A stretch of 64,000 nt of DNA, taken from a bacterium. Lineage in GTDB: Bacteria; Planctomycetota; Planctomycetia; Pirellulales; Pirellulaceae. The notes under the pieces were generated by a model. That model searched no databases and had not been told where the DNA came from. It worked only from the letters and a program-made list of their open reading frames with translations. Within the stretch, counting starts at the first letter, position 1. The number at the start of each line of letters is the position of its first letter. Both the position numbers and the translations under genes were made by a program. The DNA is taken from contig WGNR01000020.1 of the NCBI GenBank assembly GCA_016124445.1, forward strand, positions 186,001-250,000, given 5' to 3'. Positions 17,359 through 26,788 of the stretch are shown in pieces.

Positions 17359-18492
17359 TTATAGCAGTTCAACGCAAATACTATCGGAGAGCAGCAGCCC
17401 TTCGCGCGTTAATCGTAAGCGCTCTTCCTGAATTTCGAGCAGGCCCAACTCGACGAAACGGTCGATTTCTTTCCCTGCCAACCGCCATGGATCGGTTTGG
17501 GTATCCTTCCGGAAGGTGGGGATGTCGATGCCGGCGGTCATGCGAAGTCCGAATACAAGTTGTTCTCTGGCTTTCGTTTCCGGCGTCAGAGTTTCGCTTT
17601 CGACGACCGGCGACATTCCCGACAGCATTTTGCGAATGTAAGTCGTCGTGCTGCGATGGTTGGTCTCGCGAATCATGCCGATGTGGCGCGATGCGCCTGG
17701 TCCCGCGGCAAAGTAACGGTGGCCGAGCCAGTAGCTTTTGTTGTGTCGGCTCTGGCAGTCAGGCCGCGCGAAGTTGGAAACCTCGTAATGCTGTAGTCCC
17801 CCCTTGGTAAGCTGGTCGATGGCCACCAGATACATTTCGCGTTGAAGTTCCTCGTCAACCTCGTGCAATTGCTCGTGCGCGCGGCGACTCCAGAAAGTCG
17901 TTCCTTTCTCGAACGTCAGTCCATAGGTCGAAATGTGCGGCACACCCAAAGCCAACGCCGACGTCAGATCGTTCTGCCATGTCTCCAATGTTTCGCCCGG
18001 TGTGGCGAAGATGAGGTCGATTCCGACATTGGGAATCTTGGGAAGCAGTAAGCCGATTGCCACTTCGACTTGCGCGCGATTGTGATCGCGTTCCAAGAGT
18101 CGCAGCTTGGGATCGTGGAACGATTGCACGCCCAGACTGACGCGATTGATCCCGGAGGCTTGCAGCAGATCAACTTTCTCAGGCGTGATGTCGATCGGAT
18201 TGGCTTCGACGCTTAGCTCGGCGCCCGGGGCAGGCGGGAACCAACGTTTGGCCAGGGAAAGAAGCCTGGCCAATTGCTCTGGCGGCAAGTGAGTTGGAGT
18301 TCCGCCGCCCAGAAAGAGCGTATCGACTTCATGCGGTTGCTCGAGAAGTTCCAGTTCCTTTTCGATGGCTTCCAGGTAAACATCGATCAGGTCGTCGCGG
18401 CCAGCGATCACGGTGAAGTTGCAGTAACCGCACCGATGTGTGCAGAAAGGAACGTGCAGGTAAGCGCTGCGAGGCGCCGGGAAAGAAGTCAT
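17359..18492 (-). CDS. hemW: HemW-like radical SAM protein
   Basis: The protein has 377 residues from the ATG at 18490-18492. An in-frame GTG at 18508-18510 would overlap the upstream stop. The radical SAM cluster motif CTHRCGYCNF appears near residue 20 after PRSAYLHVPF, followed by LFLGGGTPTHLPPEQL. The C-terminal HemN-like region has LVFGLRMTAGIDIP, and LFLEIQEERLRLT-type ends. HemW is a haem chaperone-like protein related to oxygen-independent coproporphyrinogen III oxidase. The CxxxCxxC pattern with a following phenylalanine is the HemW type. It follows the RNase Z-like gene closely and is likely co-transcribed. A haem role fits a genome rich in cytochromes. Confidence 0.92.
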   Translation of the reverse strand: MTSFPAPRSAYLHVPFCTHRCGYCNFTVIAGRDDLIDVYLEAIEKELELLEQPHEVDTLFLGGGTPTHLPPEQLARLLSLAKRWFPPAPGAELSVEANPIDITPEKVDLLQASGINRVSLGVQSFHDPKLRLLERDHNRAQVEVAIGLLLPKIPNVGIDLIFATPGETLETWQNDLTSALALGVPHISTYGLTFEKGTTFWSRRAHEQLHEVDEELQREMYLVAIDQLTKGGLQHYEVSNFARPDCQSRHNKSYWLGHRYFAAGPGASRHIGMIRETNHRSTTTYIRKMLSGMSPVVESETLTPETKAREQLVFGLRMTAGIDIPTFRKDTQTDPWRLAGKEIDRFVELGLLEIQEERLRLTREGLLLSDSICVELL

Positions 18493-18500
18493 GGCAACGG

Positions 18501-19457
18501 TTACAGCCACAAATGCAATCGGCCGTCGAGCATGTCAGGGAACTTGGCTTGGACGTGTTCTTTGACCTGATGTTTGTTGTATCGCGTGCTGAAGTGCGAC
18601 GCGATGATCTTCTGATTCTTGAAGCGATCCTGGCGGGCCACGACGTCGTCGAGATGAATGTGGCCCATCTTGTGGATCTTCTCTTTGCGGTGGTCGGGGG
18701 CGACGAAGGTCATCTCCATGATCAAGATATCGGCCTCGTAAAACTGAGGCGAATCATCCATCGCTTCGGCGCGGCTGTCTCCCAGGTAGGCCAGCAGGGG
18801 ATAGCGATGCTCCTCGGTGACCTCGGTTCCAGAGAGACGCAAGTCGCGAATTTCGTTGCCGGGAAGGTTCTGGAACTCCGGCTTCAGTTTGCGGCGACGC
18901 TGGTTCACGATGAAGCCGACCGAAGGGACGGTGTGCTTGGTGGCATATACGTTGACGACCAGTTCGCGCGAGAGTTCGATTTCCTGACCGGGAATTGCCG
19001 GTTCGATCGTGCAGGGCATCTTGCCGCGATCCAGGCGGCTGAAGGCCTTGAGAACCTGCTGAGCCGGGCCGATAGCGACCTCGGGCATGTAGATCGTCGG
19101 GGGAGGCATCTTCATCAGTCGGCGGCGCGAAACGTAGACCGGCAACGCGGCGATGTGATCGAGATGGGCGTGCGAAACGAACCAAGTGGCCGTTCCCATG
19201 AAGTCCCAAGGCTGCAATCCGAGATCGAACCCGATCTTCATTTCCGGAATCCGCCAATAGGTTTGCACGGCGGCGCGCGAATACCCCTCGATCGTCAGTC
19301 CGTTGAATTCAAGTTTTCGTACCGGGGCGTTGTCTAGCATGTTGTCTTCAAAGTATCGAAAGTTGGCAAATACGTTTCCCCTGTCCTCGTTGGGGCCGCG
19401 ATCGAAGACGGGCACGTCAGGAAGAAAGGAGACCGGCGCCGATCGCGAGAGGTTCAC
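18501..19457 (-). CDS. RNase Z-like metallo-beta-lactamase-fold hydrolase
   Basis: The protein has 318 residues from a GTG at 19455-19457 that overlaps the scpA stop codon (GTGA), implying translational coupling. Metal-binding motif SHAHLDHI spans residues 95-102. Later motifs are MEMTF, HIHLDD and ASHFSTRY, the last resembling the conserved C-terminal histidine region of tRNase Z (ELAC) proteins. The fold and metal binding are well supported. Whether it processes tRNA 3' ends or hydrolyses another phosphodiester is not shown. It lies between scpA and hemW in a tight minus-strand run. Confidence 0.88.
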   Translation of the reverse strand: MNLSRSAPVSFLPDVPVFDRGPNEDRGNVFANFRYFEDNMLDNAPVRKLEFNGLTIEGYSRAAVQTYWRIPEMKIGFDLGLQPWDFMGTATWFVSHAHLDHIAALPVYVSRRRLMKMPPPTIYMPEVAIGPAQQVLKAFSRLDRGKMPCTIEPAIPGQEIELSRELVVNVYATKHTVPSVGFIVNQRRRKLKPEFQNLPGNEIRDLRLSGTEVTEEHRYPLLAYLGDSRAEAMDDSPQFYEADILIMEMTFVAPDHRKEKIHKMGHIHLDDVVARQDRFKNQKIIASHFSTRYNKHQVKEHVQAKFPDMLDGRLHLWL

Positions 19458-20236
19458 TCGCTGACCAGTTTTCCTGGTTCGTACTGGTCGATGTCCTCGA
19501 ACTGCACGACCGATTGGAACCCTTCTCCGGTCGTGATCCAGATGTCTTCTTCGTTTTCGTCTTGTTGGGCCAGCGTATTATAGTGCCGAATCAGTTCTAA
19601 GAGGGCCAGGAAGATCCCGATGATCCGCGTCTTGGGGGCATCGGAAGGAAACAGAGAATGAAAGCGAACCTTGCCTTCTTGGACAAGTCGCTCGTGAAGG
19701 TATTTCATGTGCACCTGGATCGGCGTGTCGTCGTAAACAATGTTGGTTGGCTGCTGGCGTTTGTTGTCGCGCAGCAATCGATTGAAGGCACTGACCAGGT
19801 CCCACAACTCCACCTCGTCGATCGGCTGGTCGGCCATGTCGATCTTGCGCGGCGGAAGGTCGTCAGCCTGGCGGGCAAAGCGGCGCTGCCAATGGCGTCC
19901 TTGATCTTCCAATAGGCTGGCGGCGTCCTTGAAGCGTTTGTACTCCAACAGACGCTCGACCAACTGTTCGCGTGGGTCTTCGATCGTTTCCTCGTCGGCG
20001 TCGTCGACTTGGGGCAGAACCAGTTTCGATTTGATCTCGATCAGCGTGCTGGCCATTTCCAGGAAGTCGGCCACGCTGTTGACGTCCAGTGCCTTCAGAA
20101 TCTCGAGATACTCGAGGTACTGATGGGTGACCTGGGCGATCGGGATGTCGACGATATCGAGTTCGTGCTTGCGAACCAGGTACAGCAGCAGGTCGAGCGG
20201 TCCGCGATAAATCGGGATTTCAACTCGAAAGTTCAT
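19454..20236 (-). CDS. scpA: Segregation and condensation protein A
   Basis: The protein has 260 residues. The N-terminus (FRVEIPIYRGPLDLLLYLVR, then VDIPIAQVTHQYLEYLE) is diagnostic for the kleisin ScpA, followed by FLEMASTLIEIKSKLVLP. The C-terminal winged-helix-like end has IIGIFLALLELIRHY. ScpA bridges SMC heads and recruits ScpB in chromosome condensation. scpB is not adjacent; instead the 3' end overlaps the RNase Z-like gene by 3 bases. An AAGG lies 8 nt before the ATG. Confidence 0.96.
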   Translation of the reverse strand: MNFRVEIPIYRGPLDLLLYLVRKHELDIVDIPIAQVTHQYLEYLEILKALDVNSVADFLEMASTLIEIKSKLVLPQVDDADEETIEDPREQLVERLLEYKRFKDAASLLEDQGRHWQRRFARQADDLPPRKIDMADQPIDEVELWDLVSAFNRLLRDNKRQQPTNIVYDDTPIQVHMKYLHERLVQEGKVRFHSLFPSDAPKTRIIGIFLALLELIRHYNTLAQQDENEEDIWITTGEGFQSVVQFEDIDQYEPGKLVSE

Positions 20237-20303
20237 TGGGTGTACCTTGCACGAAAACGACGATCGGGGCCAACAAGGCCGTCCGCGGGAGAGAGCAGTT
20301 CAA

Positions 20304-23300
20304 TTATTCCTCTTCATCCCCGTCGCCGGAAGGGAAATGGGTCGCCCAACTGTCGATTTGGTCATGAACTTCTTCCAGCGAAAGTTTCCTTAGCGGAATA
20401 GCTTCGCCAGGCTGCCAAGATTCGTTCTCGTTGGTAAAGCTAGCGTCGAGCTCGACTTTGGTCACTTCGTCGTCCAAGGCCTTCAGCCAACTGGGGACGT
20501 CCAGCCCGACGCCGCTCGGCTCTTCGACCAGTGCTTCCGCCTCGTCGTACAACAGTTTGAAGGCCGTTTGGGCGTCTTCGCTTTCCATGTTGGTCATGGC
20601 CTGTTCGACCAGCGAGCAGATCCGATCGACCGCCAATGGCCGCACAAAGCGTTCCTTGATCCGGTCCGCCACCGTCGGCATCTGCATGGCGTATTCTCGC
20701 TGCAGATCACGCAGCCGCCGGACGTACTTGTCGGCCTCGTCCTCGATCCGATCGGCCAGCGCCTTACGCCACATCTGGGCCGCTTCGGCATGCCGGGTCC
20801 GGACAAGTACCTCGTGGGTCATGACGATCGGCTTCAAATTCCACGACACGCGATCGTAGGCCGTTCGCAACCGCAGGAAGTCAAGGAACATATACAGGTA
20901 TTCGCCCCGATCGCTTTGTGTGGTCGTGCTGTTATAGTCGCGATACTCGGCAAAGTTTTCCAGCACTGCTTCCAGGATCATGCTGAAGCAGGTGATTGAT
21001 TCGGTCCGATTGATGTCGGAGCCCATCGACTGGATGAACAGCGGCCAATGGTCCTCCGGCCATTGTTGACGAACCTTTTCGATCCAGGTTTCAACGCCGC
21101 CATGCAAGATGCTGCGGATGTTGCCGCGGCTAAAGAAATGCTGCGTGAACAGATCGTTGCCGAAACGTTGGATGAACGCCTGGACCAGCTTCCATTGGCC
21201 TGATTCGGTGAACTTCTCGACCGCCGACAATCGCAGCGTACGGCTATGATTGAGCCAGATAATCAGCAGGTTCTGCGTGACATGTTCCAGGCATTCGACC
21301 AGGGCCGTATCGAGCTCGAGCGAACTTTCCTTGGCCACTTCCCAGCTATCGGACGACGCAACAACGGCGTCGATGATGGCGAGGAAGCCGGTCTCAAACA
21401 GCGCGTCGAACTCGGTTATGGCGCCAGGGCCGATCGGGTTGTCGTTTTCCATTCGCCGTGCAGTGTCGAGCATCTGCCGCGACAGATCGTATTGGCCAAC
21501 GCGAGGCAACCAGTGCAATAGTTCTCGGATGGTCGATTGCCGCACGCGCGTCGAAACAATCCGAAGCGGGCCGCCTCGTTTCGAGATTGGCACGTACAGC
21601 AGCGGCTTATCTTTTAGCGAGTTGAGCATCGGTGGGAAATGCTCTTGGACTCCGTCGCGGTCTCCTGCAAGGATCGCCGCGAGAAGGTCGACCGCCAACG
21701 ACTGCTCGGCGCCGATTTCCTTTTCCAGGTTCTCCAGCGACTGTTTATGTTCCGGGGCGGTCGCGGCCACGGCCGAAGAAAGAATGCGCGCTGCCGAGGC
21801 GGTGCTGACCGTGGTCATGATGATCCGCTCGAGCATGAACTCTTTCACGGCTCGCTGGCGATCGTATTCGACCATCTCGTGATGGTTGCCGCTGATATCG
21901 CTTAGCTTGTGTTGATTGACGACCAACAGCAGTTCGAGCAACTGCCGATAGTTGCTGATCGCTTGTTCGCGCCATTGCAGCAGCTTTTCGATGACCTCTG
22001 GCTCGCCTTTGTTGCGCAACGCTTCAAACGCGGCCATTTGCCACTGCTGAGCGACACAGCTGAGGAACGATATGTGGATGTTGACGCGGCGCGATTCGAT
22101 TTGCAGGTCTTCGCTCGACTCGGACGAATCGCTACCCCCGTCGAAGATCGCCCCTTCGTTGCCGTCGTCGGTGCTGTCGGTGAACGTGACATCCTCGTAG
22201 GCGGCTTGAAACAGTCCTTCGTCGTCGGGATCCTCGCCTTGGAAGAGCGCGTCGAGCTCTTCGTCGAACTGTCCCTTCTTGGTTCGCTGCGAAAACCAGC
22301 CGGGCACCTTGTTATAGATACCGGCGTTGGCTTCCTGAAAGTCGAGAAAGCGTTGAATCAATCGCCAGGTTTCCTGCTGCCTTTCGTCCGATTCTGGTAG
22401 CGAATCACGAAACTTCTGCAGGGTCAGCAGCCATTGAGTGGCGATGCTGAAGTACGACGTGTCGAGATGATGGAGCGGGATTTCGTCGGCTTGCTCCAGC
22501 CAGTGCATCAACAGTGCCATCGTGGTGACGAAGTCGTTTCGTTCCAGCAGTGCTTGAATCACCAGAGCGTACGCCTTAGGAGAATCGAACATCTCGGCGT
22601 GGGGCGACCAGAAGGCGACGTCGCCTGCTTCGGCTCCGACCTTGTGCCACAGACGCAGGGCATCGGCCACGCGGCTGGCAGCGGCGAAAGCTTCGTCACC
22701 GCTGGGACTGTCGACGCTCGATAGCTCGTGCGTGGCGAATTGATGCCACCACATCGAGAACTCTTCAAAGGCCCAGGCCGTTTTTGAGCGAACCGCTTCG
22801 TCATCGCGAACGGCCGCCTCGCTGAGGGCTTGCGACATGAGGTCGAAAACCTGTTCGATCATTCGTGCCAGATCGTCGACGCGATGGTCGCGGACACTGT
22901 TTTCGTAGGCGGGAAACAGGCTGAACTGACCGTCGAAGCCCAGGATATTCCAGGGATCGACGATCGCACCGCATTCGATCGCCCGGTGCAATCGGTCGAC
23001 AATCTTGTGGATGTACTCGATCGTATCGTTCAAGTCACCACGTCGCATTGCCTGATGCGCGAGGGTGATGAAGCACTCGATACGGCATTGCATCCGGGCC
23101 GACGCGGTCGGAACGATGTCGACCTGTTGGGTGGCCGCTTCCGGGTATCCCATGCGGGAATAAATCAGCGCCAAGCGAACGTGCGCCAACTGCTTCGCTC
23201 GTCGATTGCTAAGGTAACCATTTAAATGTTGCCGTGCCGCTCCGAATGGTTGCCGCCGCTGGATCGATTCCTCGTTGAGTCGATGCGACATCTGTTGCGG

Positions 23301-24311
23301 GCAGCTATCGAGCAGTTGGTTGTAGAAACGATCGCGATAGTTGGCGATTACCGGAACCAGTTTCGAGAGGGTCATCTCCGAGTCATAGGCACCTGGTCCG
23401 CTGCCAGTGATGCCGGCGCCCATCAGGACGACGCCTGCCAGGACGGCGGCCGCTTCGTACACCAGTTCTTCGTGCGTCAGATCATCGGGGGGATTTCGAT
23501 CGACGCGGTCGGTCAGTGCTTCTAAGGTGACCTGCTGGACGACAAAGCGGCCATAGTTACCGTTCAAATCGATATGGTCAGGGTCCCATTGGCCGAACTG
23601 GTAGTTGGGACGCTTGTTGACCGGGTGCTCGAAATCGTAGGCTCGGGGATCGATCGCCAACTCGTCGAGGTTCTCAGGATCGAAGCCGGCGTCTTGCAGG
23701 ATATCGGAATCGGTCGCCAGCAGAAGTTCGAGCGTCTTCTCGATGATCTCTTGATGCCGTCCCAAGCAGGCCCCGGCGCCGCGCAGCCAAATTGGAATGG
23801 GGCGGCAGTATTCATGGGAGTACGGTTCGGTCTTGCGTGTTTCCAACGCCGGAACCGGACGATGGCCGATATAATCGTTCAATTGCCGAAGGCAGTTCTT
23901 CAGCACCCGGGCCTCGTGGTCCCACTCTGCCGATTGCATCAGAACAGACTGCGTGGCCCGCACCACGAAGTACGGGGAAAAGAGGCTGTCACCATTCTGG
24001 TGAAAGAGCAGATCGTGGTGGAATTCGAGATAGCCTGGCAGGACCACGTCAAAAACGTAGTACAACGCCTTTTCGGCCTGGGCACTTTGCTGGAGCGCCG
24101 GGGAAGTCGATTTAAGACGATCCAGCTCTGATTTCAGGGTCTGGCCGGCTCGCTCCCATTGCCAGAGCGGACCATCGGGGTGCTGCTGATGCAGATTACG
24201 GAACAACTGATCCATGGCTGCGGCAAAGCGAGGATCGAAGTCTCCGGAGGAGAAATTGAAGTAGCCGAGAATCTTCTCGTGCAAGCTATTCTCCTCGTTT
24301 CGATCACCCAT
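20304..24311 (-). CDS. Very large planctomycete protein of unknown function
   Basis: The protein has 1,335 residues from the ATG at 24309-24311. The frame is open to 24431 and the start is uncertain. It lacks a signal peptide and membrane helices and is predicted mostly alpha-helical, with TPR-like spacing in the middle (for example ARVLKNCLRQLNDYIGH, QAMRRGDLNDTIEYIHKIV). A strongly acidic low-complexity insert (DSTDDGNEGAIFDGGSDSSE) lies near residues 700-720. The C-terminus is acidic (GDGDEEE). I recognise no catalytic motif. It lies 67 bp upstream of scpA on the same strand and may be co-transcribed. A cytoplasmic scaffold is possible. Confidence 0.85.
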   Translation of the reverse strand: MGDRNEENSLHEKILGYFNFSSGDFDPRFAAAMDQLFRNLHQQHPDGPLWQWERAGQTLKSELDRLKSTSPALQQSAQAEKALYYVFDVVLPGYLEFHHDLLFHQNGDSLFSPYFVVRATQSVLMQSAEWDHEARVLKNCLRQLNDYIGHRPVPALETRKTEPYSHEYCRPIPIWLRGAGACLGRHQEIIEKTLELLLATDSDILQDAGFDPENLDELAIDPRAYDFEHPVNKRPNYQFGQWDPDHIDLNGNYGRFVVQQVTLEALTDRVDRNPPDDLTHEELVYEAAAVLAGVVLMGAGITGSGPGAYDSEMTLSKLVPVIANYRDRFYNQLLDSCPQQMSHRLNEESIQRRQPFGAARQHLNGYLSNRRAKQLAHVRLALIYSRMGYPEAATQQVDIVPTASARMQCRIECFITLAHQAMRRGDLNDTIEYIHKIVDRLHRAIECGAIVDPWNILGFDGQFSLFPAYENSVRDHRVDDLARMIEQVFDLMSQALSEAAVRDDEAVRSKTAWAFEEFSMWWHQFATHELSSVDSPSGDEAFAAASRVADALRLWHKVGAEAGDVAFWSPHAEMFDSPKAYALVIQALLERNDFVTTMALLMHWLEQADEIPLHHLDTSYFSIATQWLLTLQKFRDSLPESDERQQETWRLIQRFLDFQEANAGIYNKVPGWFSQRTKKGQFDEELDALFQGEDPDDEGLFQAAYEDVTFTDSTDDGNEGAIFDGGSDSSESSEDLQIESRRVNIHISFLSCVAQQWQMAAFEALRNKGEPEVIEKLLQWREQAISNYRQLLELLLVVNQHKLSDISGNHHEMVEYDRQRAVKEFMLERIIMTTVSTASAARILSSAVAATAPEHKQSLENLEKEIGAEQSLAVDLLAAILAGDRDGVQEHFPPMLNSLKDKPLLYVPISKRGGPLRIVSTRVRQSTIRELLHWLPRVGQYDLSRQMLDTARRMENDNPIGPGAITEFDALFETGFLAIIDAVVASSDSWEVAKESSLELDTALVECLEHVTQNLLIIWLNHSRTLRLSAVEKFTESGQWKLVQAFIQRFGNDLFTQHFFSRGNIRSILHGGVETWIEKVRQQWPEDHWPLFIQSMGSDINRTESITCFSMILEAVLENFAEYRDYNSTTTQSDRGEYLYMFLDFLRLRTAYDRVSWNLKPIVMTHEVLVRTRHAEAAQMWRKALADRIEDEADKYVRRLRDLQREYAMQMPTVADRIKERFVRPLAVDRICSLVEQAMTNMESEDAQTAFKLLYDEAEALVEEPSGVGLDVPSWLKALDDEVTKVELDASFTNENESWQPGEAIPLRKLSLEEVHDQIDSWATHFPSGDGDEEE

Positions 24312-24744
24312 GGGCCAGTCGCTACAACGATTGCTAACAGGAAACAGAATCCGGAAAGACCCGAATTCTCGAATTAAGAGCGGCGGTGCGAGCCCCTCAA
24401 AGGAGTGGCAGTGTTGGCCGCAAAAGTTCATGGTAGAGGGGCGCGGCCATGGGGTCTAGGCGATGGAAACCTGCTGGAATCTCTGAAAAACAATGATTTG
24501 GCAAAATCGAGGCCGAAAACGTGACGGCTAGTAGCGTTCTGAATTAAGATGAAAAACTTGGGAAGGTATTTCCACATCAGGTGTTATGCTTAATAAGAGG
24601 TGTGCCTGCGGCCCATCTTTTCGGTCTACCTTGCTTTTCACGACATCCTTGTCGCCAAATTGCGGCCGAGGATCTTATCCGACTTCGTTTCCAATCAGAA
24701 ACACTGAGCCCCGACTAGGGCCAGTCGAAGGAAGCACGATAACG
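24312..24744. other. Divergent intergenic region
   Basis: These 433 bp lie between the minus-strand 1,335-residue protein gene and the plus-strand PQQ-type propeller gene. Both ORFs can be extended into it in principle, so its true non-coding extent may be smaller. I see no convincing promoter pair, hairpin or RNA motif. Confidence 0.35.
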
Positions 24745-26430
24745 ATGCACATTCAGAAATGCGTGACGCGGATCACCATCTTTGGACTTCTGGTGATGTT
24801 TGCCACTCCGGCAATGGCTCAGTTGGGGGCACGTCATTTTTCTCCCTACGAGCTCGAGAGCCTTGGGCTGGAGCAGATGTGGGCTGGCCAGATGGCGATC
24901 AACCCGCATCGCAGCAAGCTGGAATCGTTCAGCCAGAGCATCAGCCTGAAAGATCCGCTGGTTGTTTTCGAGGTCGAACACGATGGTCGAAAGACCTCTT
25001 TCAGCGCCAACGAACTAAGCCCGTTGGGTGACCCGATTGGCGAAGAAGGTGCCAAGGCGCTGGCCGATCAATTTGTTGCCCGGCTAGATACCCGCAAAGG
25101 CGAACCGGTGGTCAATCGTATCGAGGTGCCTGAGGTGACCTTCCTGGCACGCAGCAATTCCGGCGTTTTGATGTCGATGGACGGCCGCACAGGTAAGACC
25201 AATTGGACCCAAACTTACAGCAGTAAAGGTTACCCACAGCCAGCTGCCGCGGCCAACGACAAATCGGTCTACATGATCAACGACTTCCAGCTTTATTGCC
25301 TGCGTAAGAGTAACGGCGAGGTGCGGTGGACGCGAAAGGTTGAAGGAAATCCGATCGGCAATCCCGCGATCGGCGAACAGTTTGTTTACGTTCCGACGGC
25401 GGAAGGTACCGTCTTGGCCTACGATTTTGACGGTGGTCCTCGCCTGCGACCCCGTTACAAGTCCCTTGGTCGCATTGAAGAACCGATGATCGCTACCAAG
25501 ACCTCGGTCGCCTGGGCAACCAATCGCGACTATTTCTATGTTGGCTACGCGGATCGGCCGTTGGTTCGGTATCGAATCGAAGCGAGTGGTCAGATCTTAT
25601 CGTCCCCCAGCAGCGAAGGCCCGCTACGGCTCTTTTTCACCACGCAAACAGGCTACGTTTACTGCATCTTCTCGACCGACGGTGCGATCGAGTGGCGGTT
25701 CTCGTGCGGACAGCCGATCAACACGTCGGCCATCGCCATCCGCAATTCGGTCTATGTCACGCTGCAGCGCGGCGGTTTGTATCAATTGGACGTCGCCGAC
25801 GGCAGCGTGAAATGGTTTACTCCGCGGATTAAACAGTTCCTGGCCGTGAACGATCAGTACGTCTACTGTCTGGATGATGATAAGAACATGGTCGTTCTCG
25901 ATATCGCCACTGGGGCGCCAATCGGTCGACTCGATCTCTCTGGCTATGACTTCTATTTCACCAACACTGAGACCGATCGCGTGATCCTGGGAACGACGAC
26001 CGGGCGTATCGTTGTTTTGCGATCGGCCGCGAATCCGTATCCGATGGTGCATGTGAACGTCGAAGCTCCGGCTCAAGAAAAGGGATCGCCGGCCGGTGCC
26101 AAACCGGATGACAAAGGTAAAGAAACCAAGCCGGCGGCCGACCCATTTGCTGCTCCGCCTGCCGGAGGCGGTGGTGGTGTTGCCGATCCATTTGCAGCCC
26201 CTGGTGGCGGCGGTAGTAATCCGTTTGCCGCTCCAGGCGGCGGTGGTGGTGCGTCCGATCCATTCGCTTCGCCGGCGGCCAGTGGCGGCGGTGGTGCTGC
26301 CGATCCCTTTGGAGGCAGCAGTTCCGATCCGTTCGGCGGAGGATCAGGTGGCGGCGGTGGCATGAACAACGATCCGTTCGGCAACTCTGGCAGCGGAACG
26401 GGTAACACCAACGACCCGTTTGGCAACTAG
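24745..26430 (+). CDS. Exported PQQ-type beta-propeller protein with DPF-repeat tail
   Basis: The protein has 561 residues from the ATG at 24745, preceded by GAAGGAAG. The frame is open upstream to 24586. The signal peptide is ITIFGLLVMFATPAMA. Residues about 120-430 form a PQQ-like (BamB-like) propeller with repeated blades such as MDGRTGKTNWTQ, LRKSNGEVRWTRK and FSTDGAIEWRFS. No PQQ-dehydrogenase catalytic residues are evident, so it is more likely a scaffold. The last ~100 residues are Gly-rich with about seven (D/N)PF motifs. A strong terminator follows 31 bp after the stop, so it is monocistronic. Confidence 0.9.
   Translation: MHIQKCVTRITIFGLLVMFATPAMAQLGARHFSPYELESLGLEQMWAGQMAINPHRSKLESFSQSISLKDPLVVFEVEHDGRKTSFSANELSPLGDPIGEEGAKALADQFVARLDTRKGEPVVNRIEVPEVTFLARSNSGVLMSMDGRTGKTNWTQTYSSKGYPQPAAAANDKSVYMINDFQLYCLRKSNGEVRWTRKVEGNPIGNPAIGEQFVYVPTAEGTVLAYDFDGGPRLRPRYKSLGRIEEPMIATKTSVAWATNRDYFYVGYADRPLVRYRIEASGQILSSPSSEGPLRLFFTTQTGYVYCIFSTDGAIEWRFSCGQPINTSAIAIRNSVYVTLQRGGLYQLDVADGSVKWFTPRIKQFLAVNDQYVYCLDDDKNMVVLDIATGAPIGRLDLSGYDFYFTNTETDRVILGTTTGRIVVLRSAANPYPMVHVNVEAPAQEKGSPAGAKPDDKGKETKPAADPFAAPPAGGGGGVADPFAAPGGGGSNPFAAPGGGGGASDPFASPAASGGGGAADPFGGSSSDPFGGGSGGGGGMNNDPFGNSGSGTGNTNDPFGN
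26127..26427 (+). repeat. Low-complexity Gly-rich (D/N)PF repeat within the propeller gene
   Basis: This in-frame tract encodes repeated blocks of DPFAAP, NPFAAP, DPFASP, DPFGG and DPFGN separated by runs of glycine. At DNA level it consists of GGCGGTGGT-like units with degenerate copies. It is probably a flexible extracytoplasmic tail and is prone to length variation. Confidence 0.85.
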
Positions 26431-26461
26431 CTGCCAGCTTCAATCGCCCTGGAAGATTCAT

Positions 26462-26500
26462 AAGACTCGCCTGACTAACCGCTGGCGAGTCTTTCTTTTT
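26462..26500 (+). terminator. Rho-independent terminator after the propeller gene
   Basis: The 10-bp arms AAGACTCGCC (26462-26471) and GGCGAGTCTT (26484-26493) are perfect, and a T-rich run follows (TCTTTTT). Confidence 0.93.
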
Positions 26501-26788
26501 GGGCGTTCTGAGGTTTAATGTTGCCGAAAGCGGCCATGTGACGCTGGAGGGCTAAGATAATTGTCAAAACGACTGAGAAATGCCCGAGGCATAGTGCATT
26601 ATGCTCCTCACCCGGGCTAAACTATCAAAGTCCAGCCATCTTTCGTCGAACGCGGGGCTTCGCACTAAGCACGGAGTTCCCTCCCGCCTGACGAGACACA
26701 CTCCACACTATTCCCCATTTCCTGACTGACTGCGCGGCTGGATATTCGCAAACAGGGCAAACTCACCACTCTAGGAGATAAGAATCTC
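26501..26788. other. Promoter region of the multidomain haem protein, with a hairpin
   Basis: No ORF is credible here. An imperfect inverted repeat, GCCCGAGGCATA then TATGCTCCTC and CCGGGC, spans about 26582-26618 and could form a hairpin in the leader or act as an operator. An AGGAGAT sequence just before 26789 is the ribosome site for the next gene. Confidence 0.45.

Noticed and set aside
24558-24590. TTGGGA...TATGCT as a promoter of the PQQ-propeller gene
   Set aside because: The spacer is 21 bp and both boxes are poor matches.
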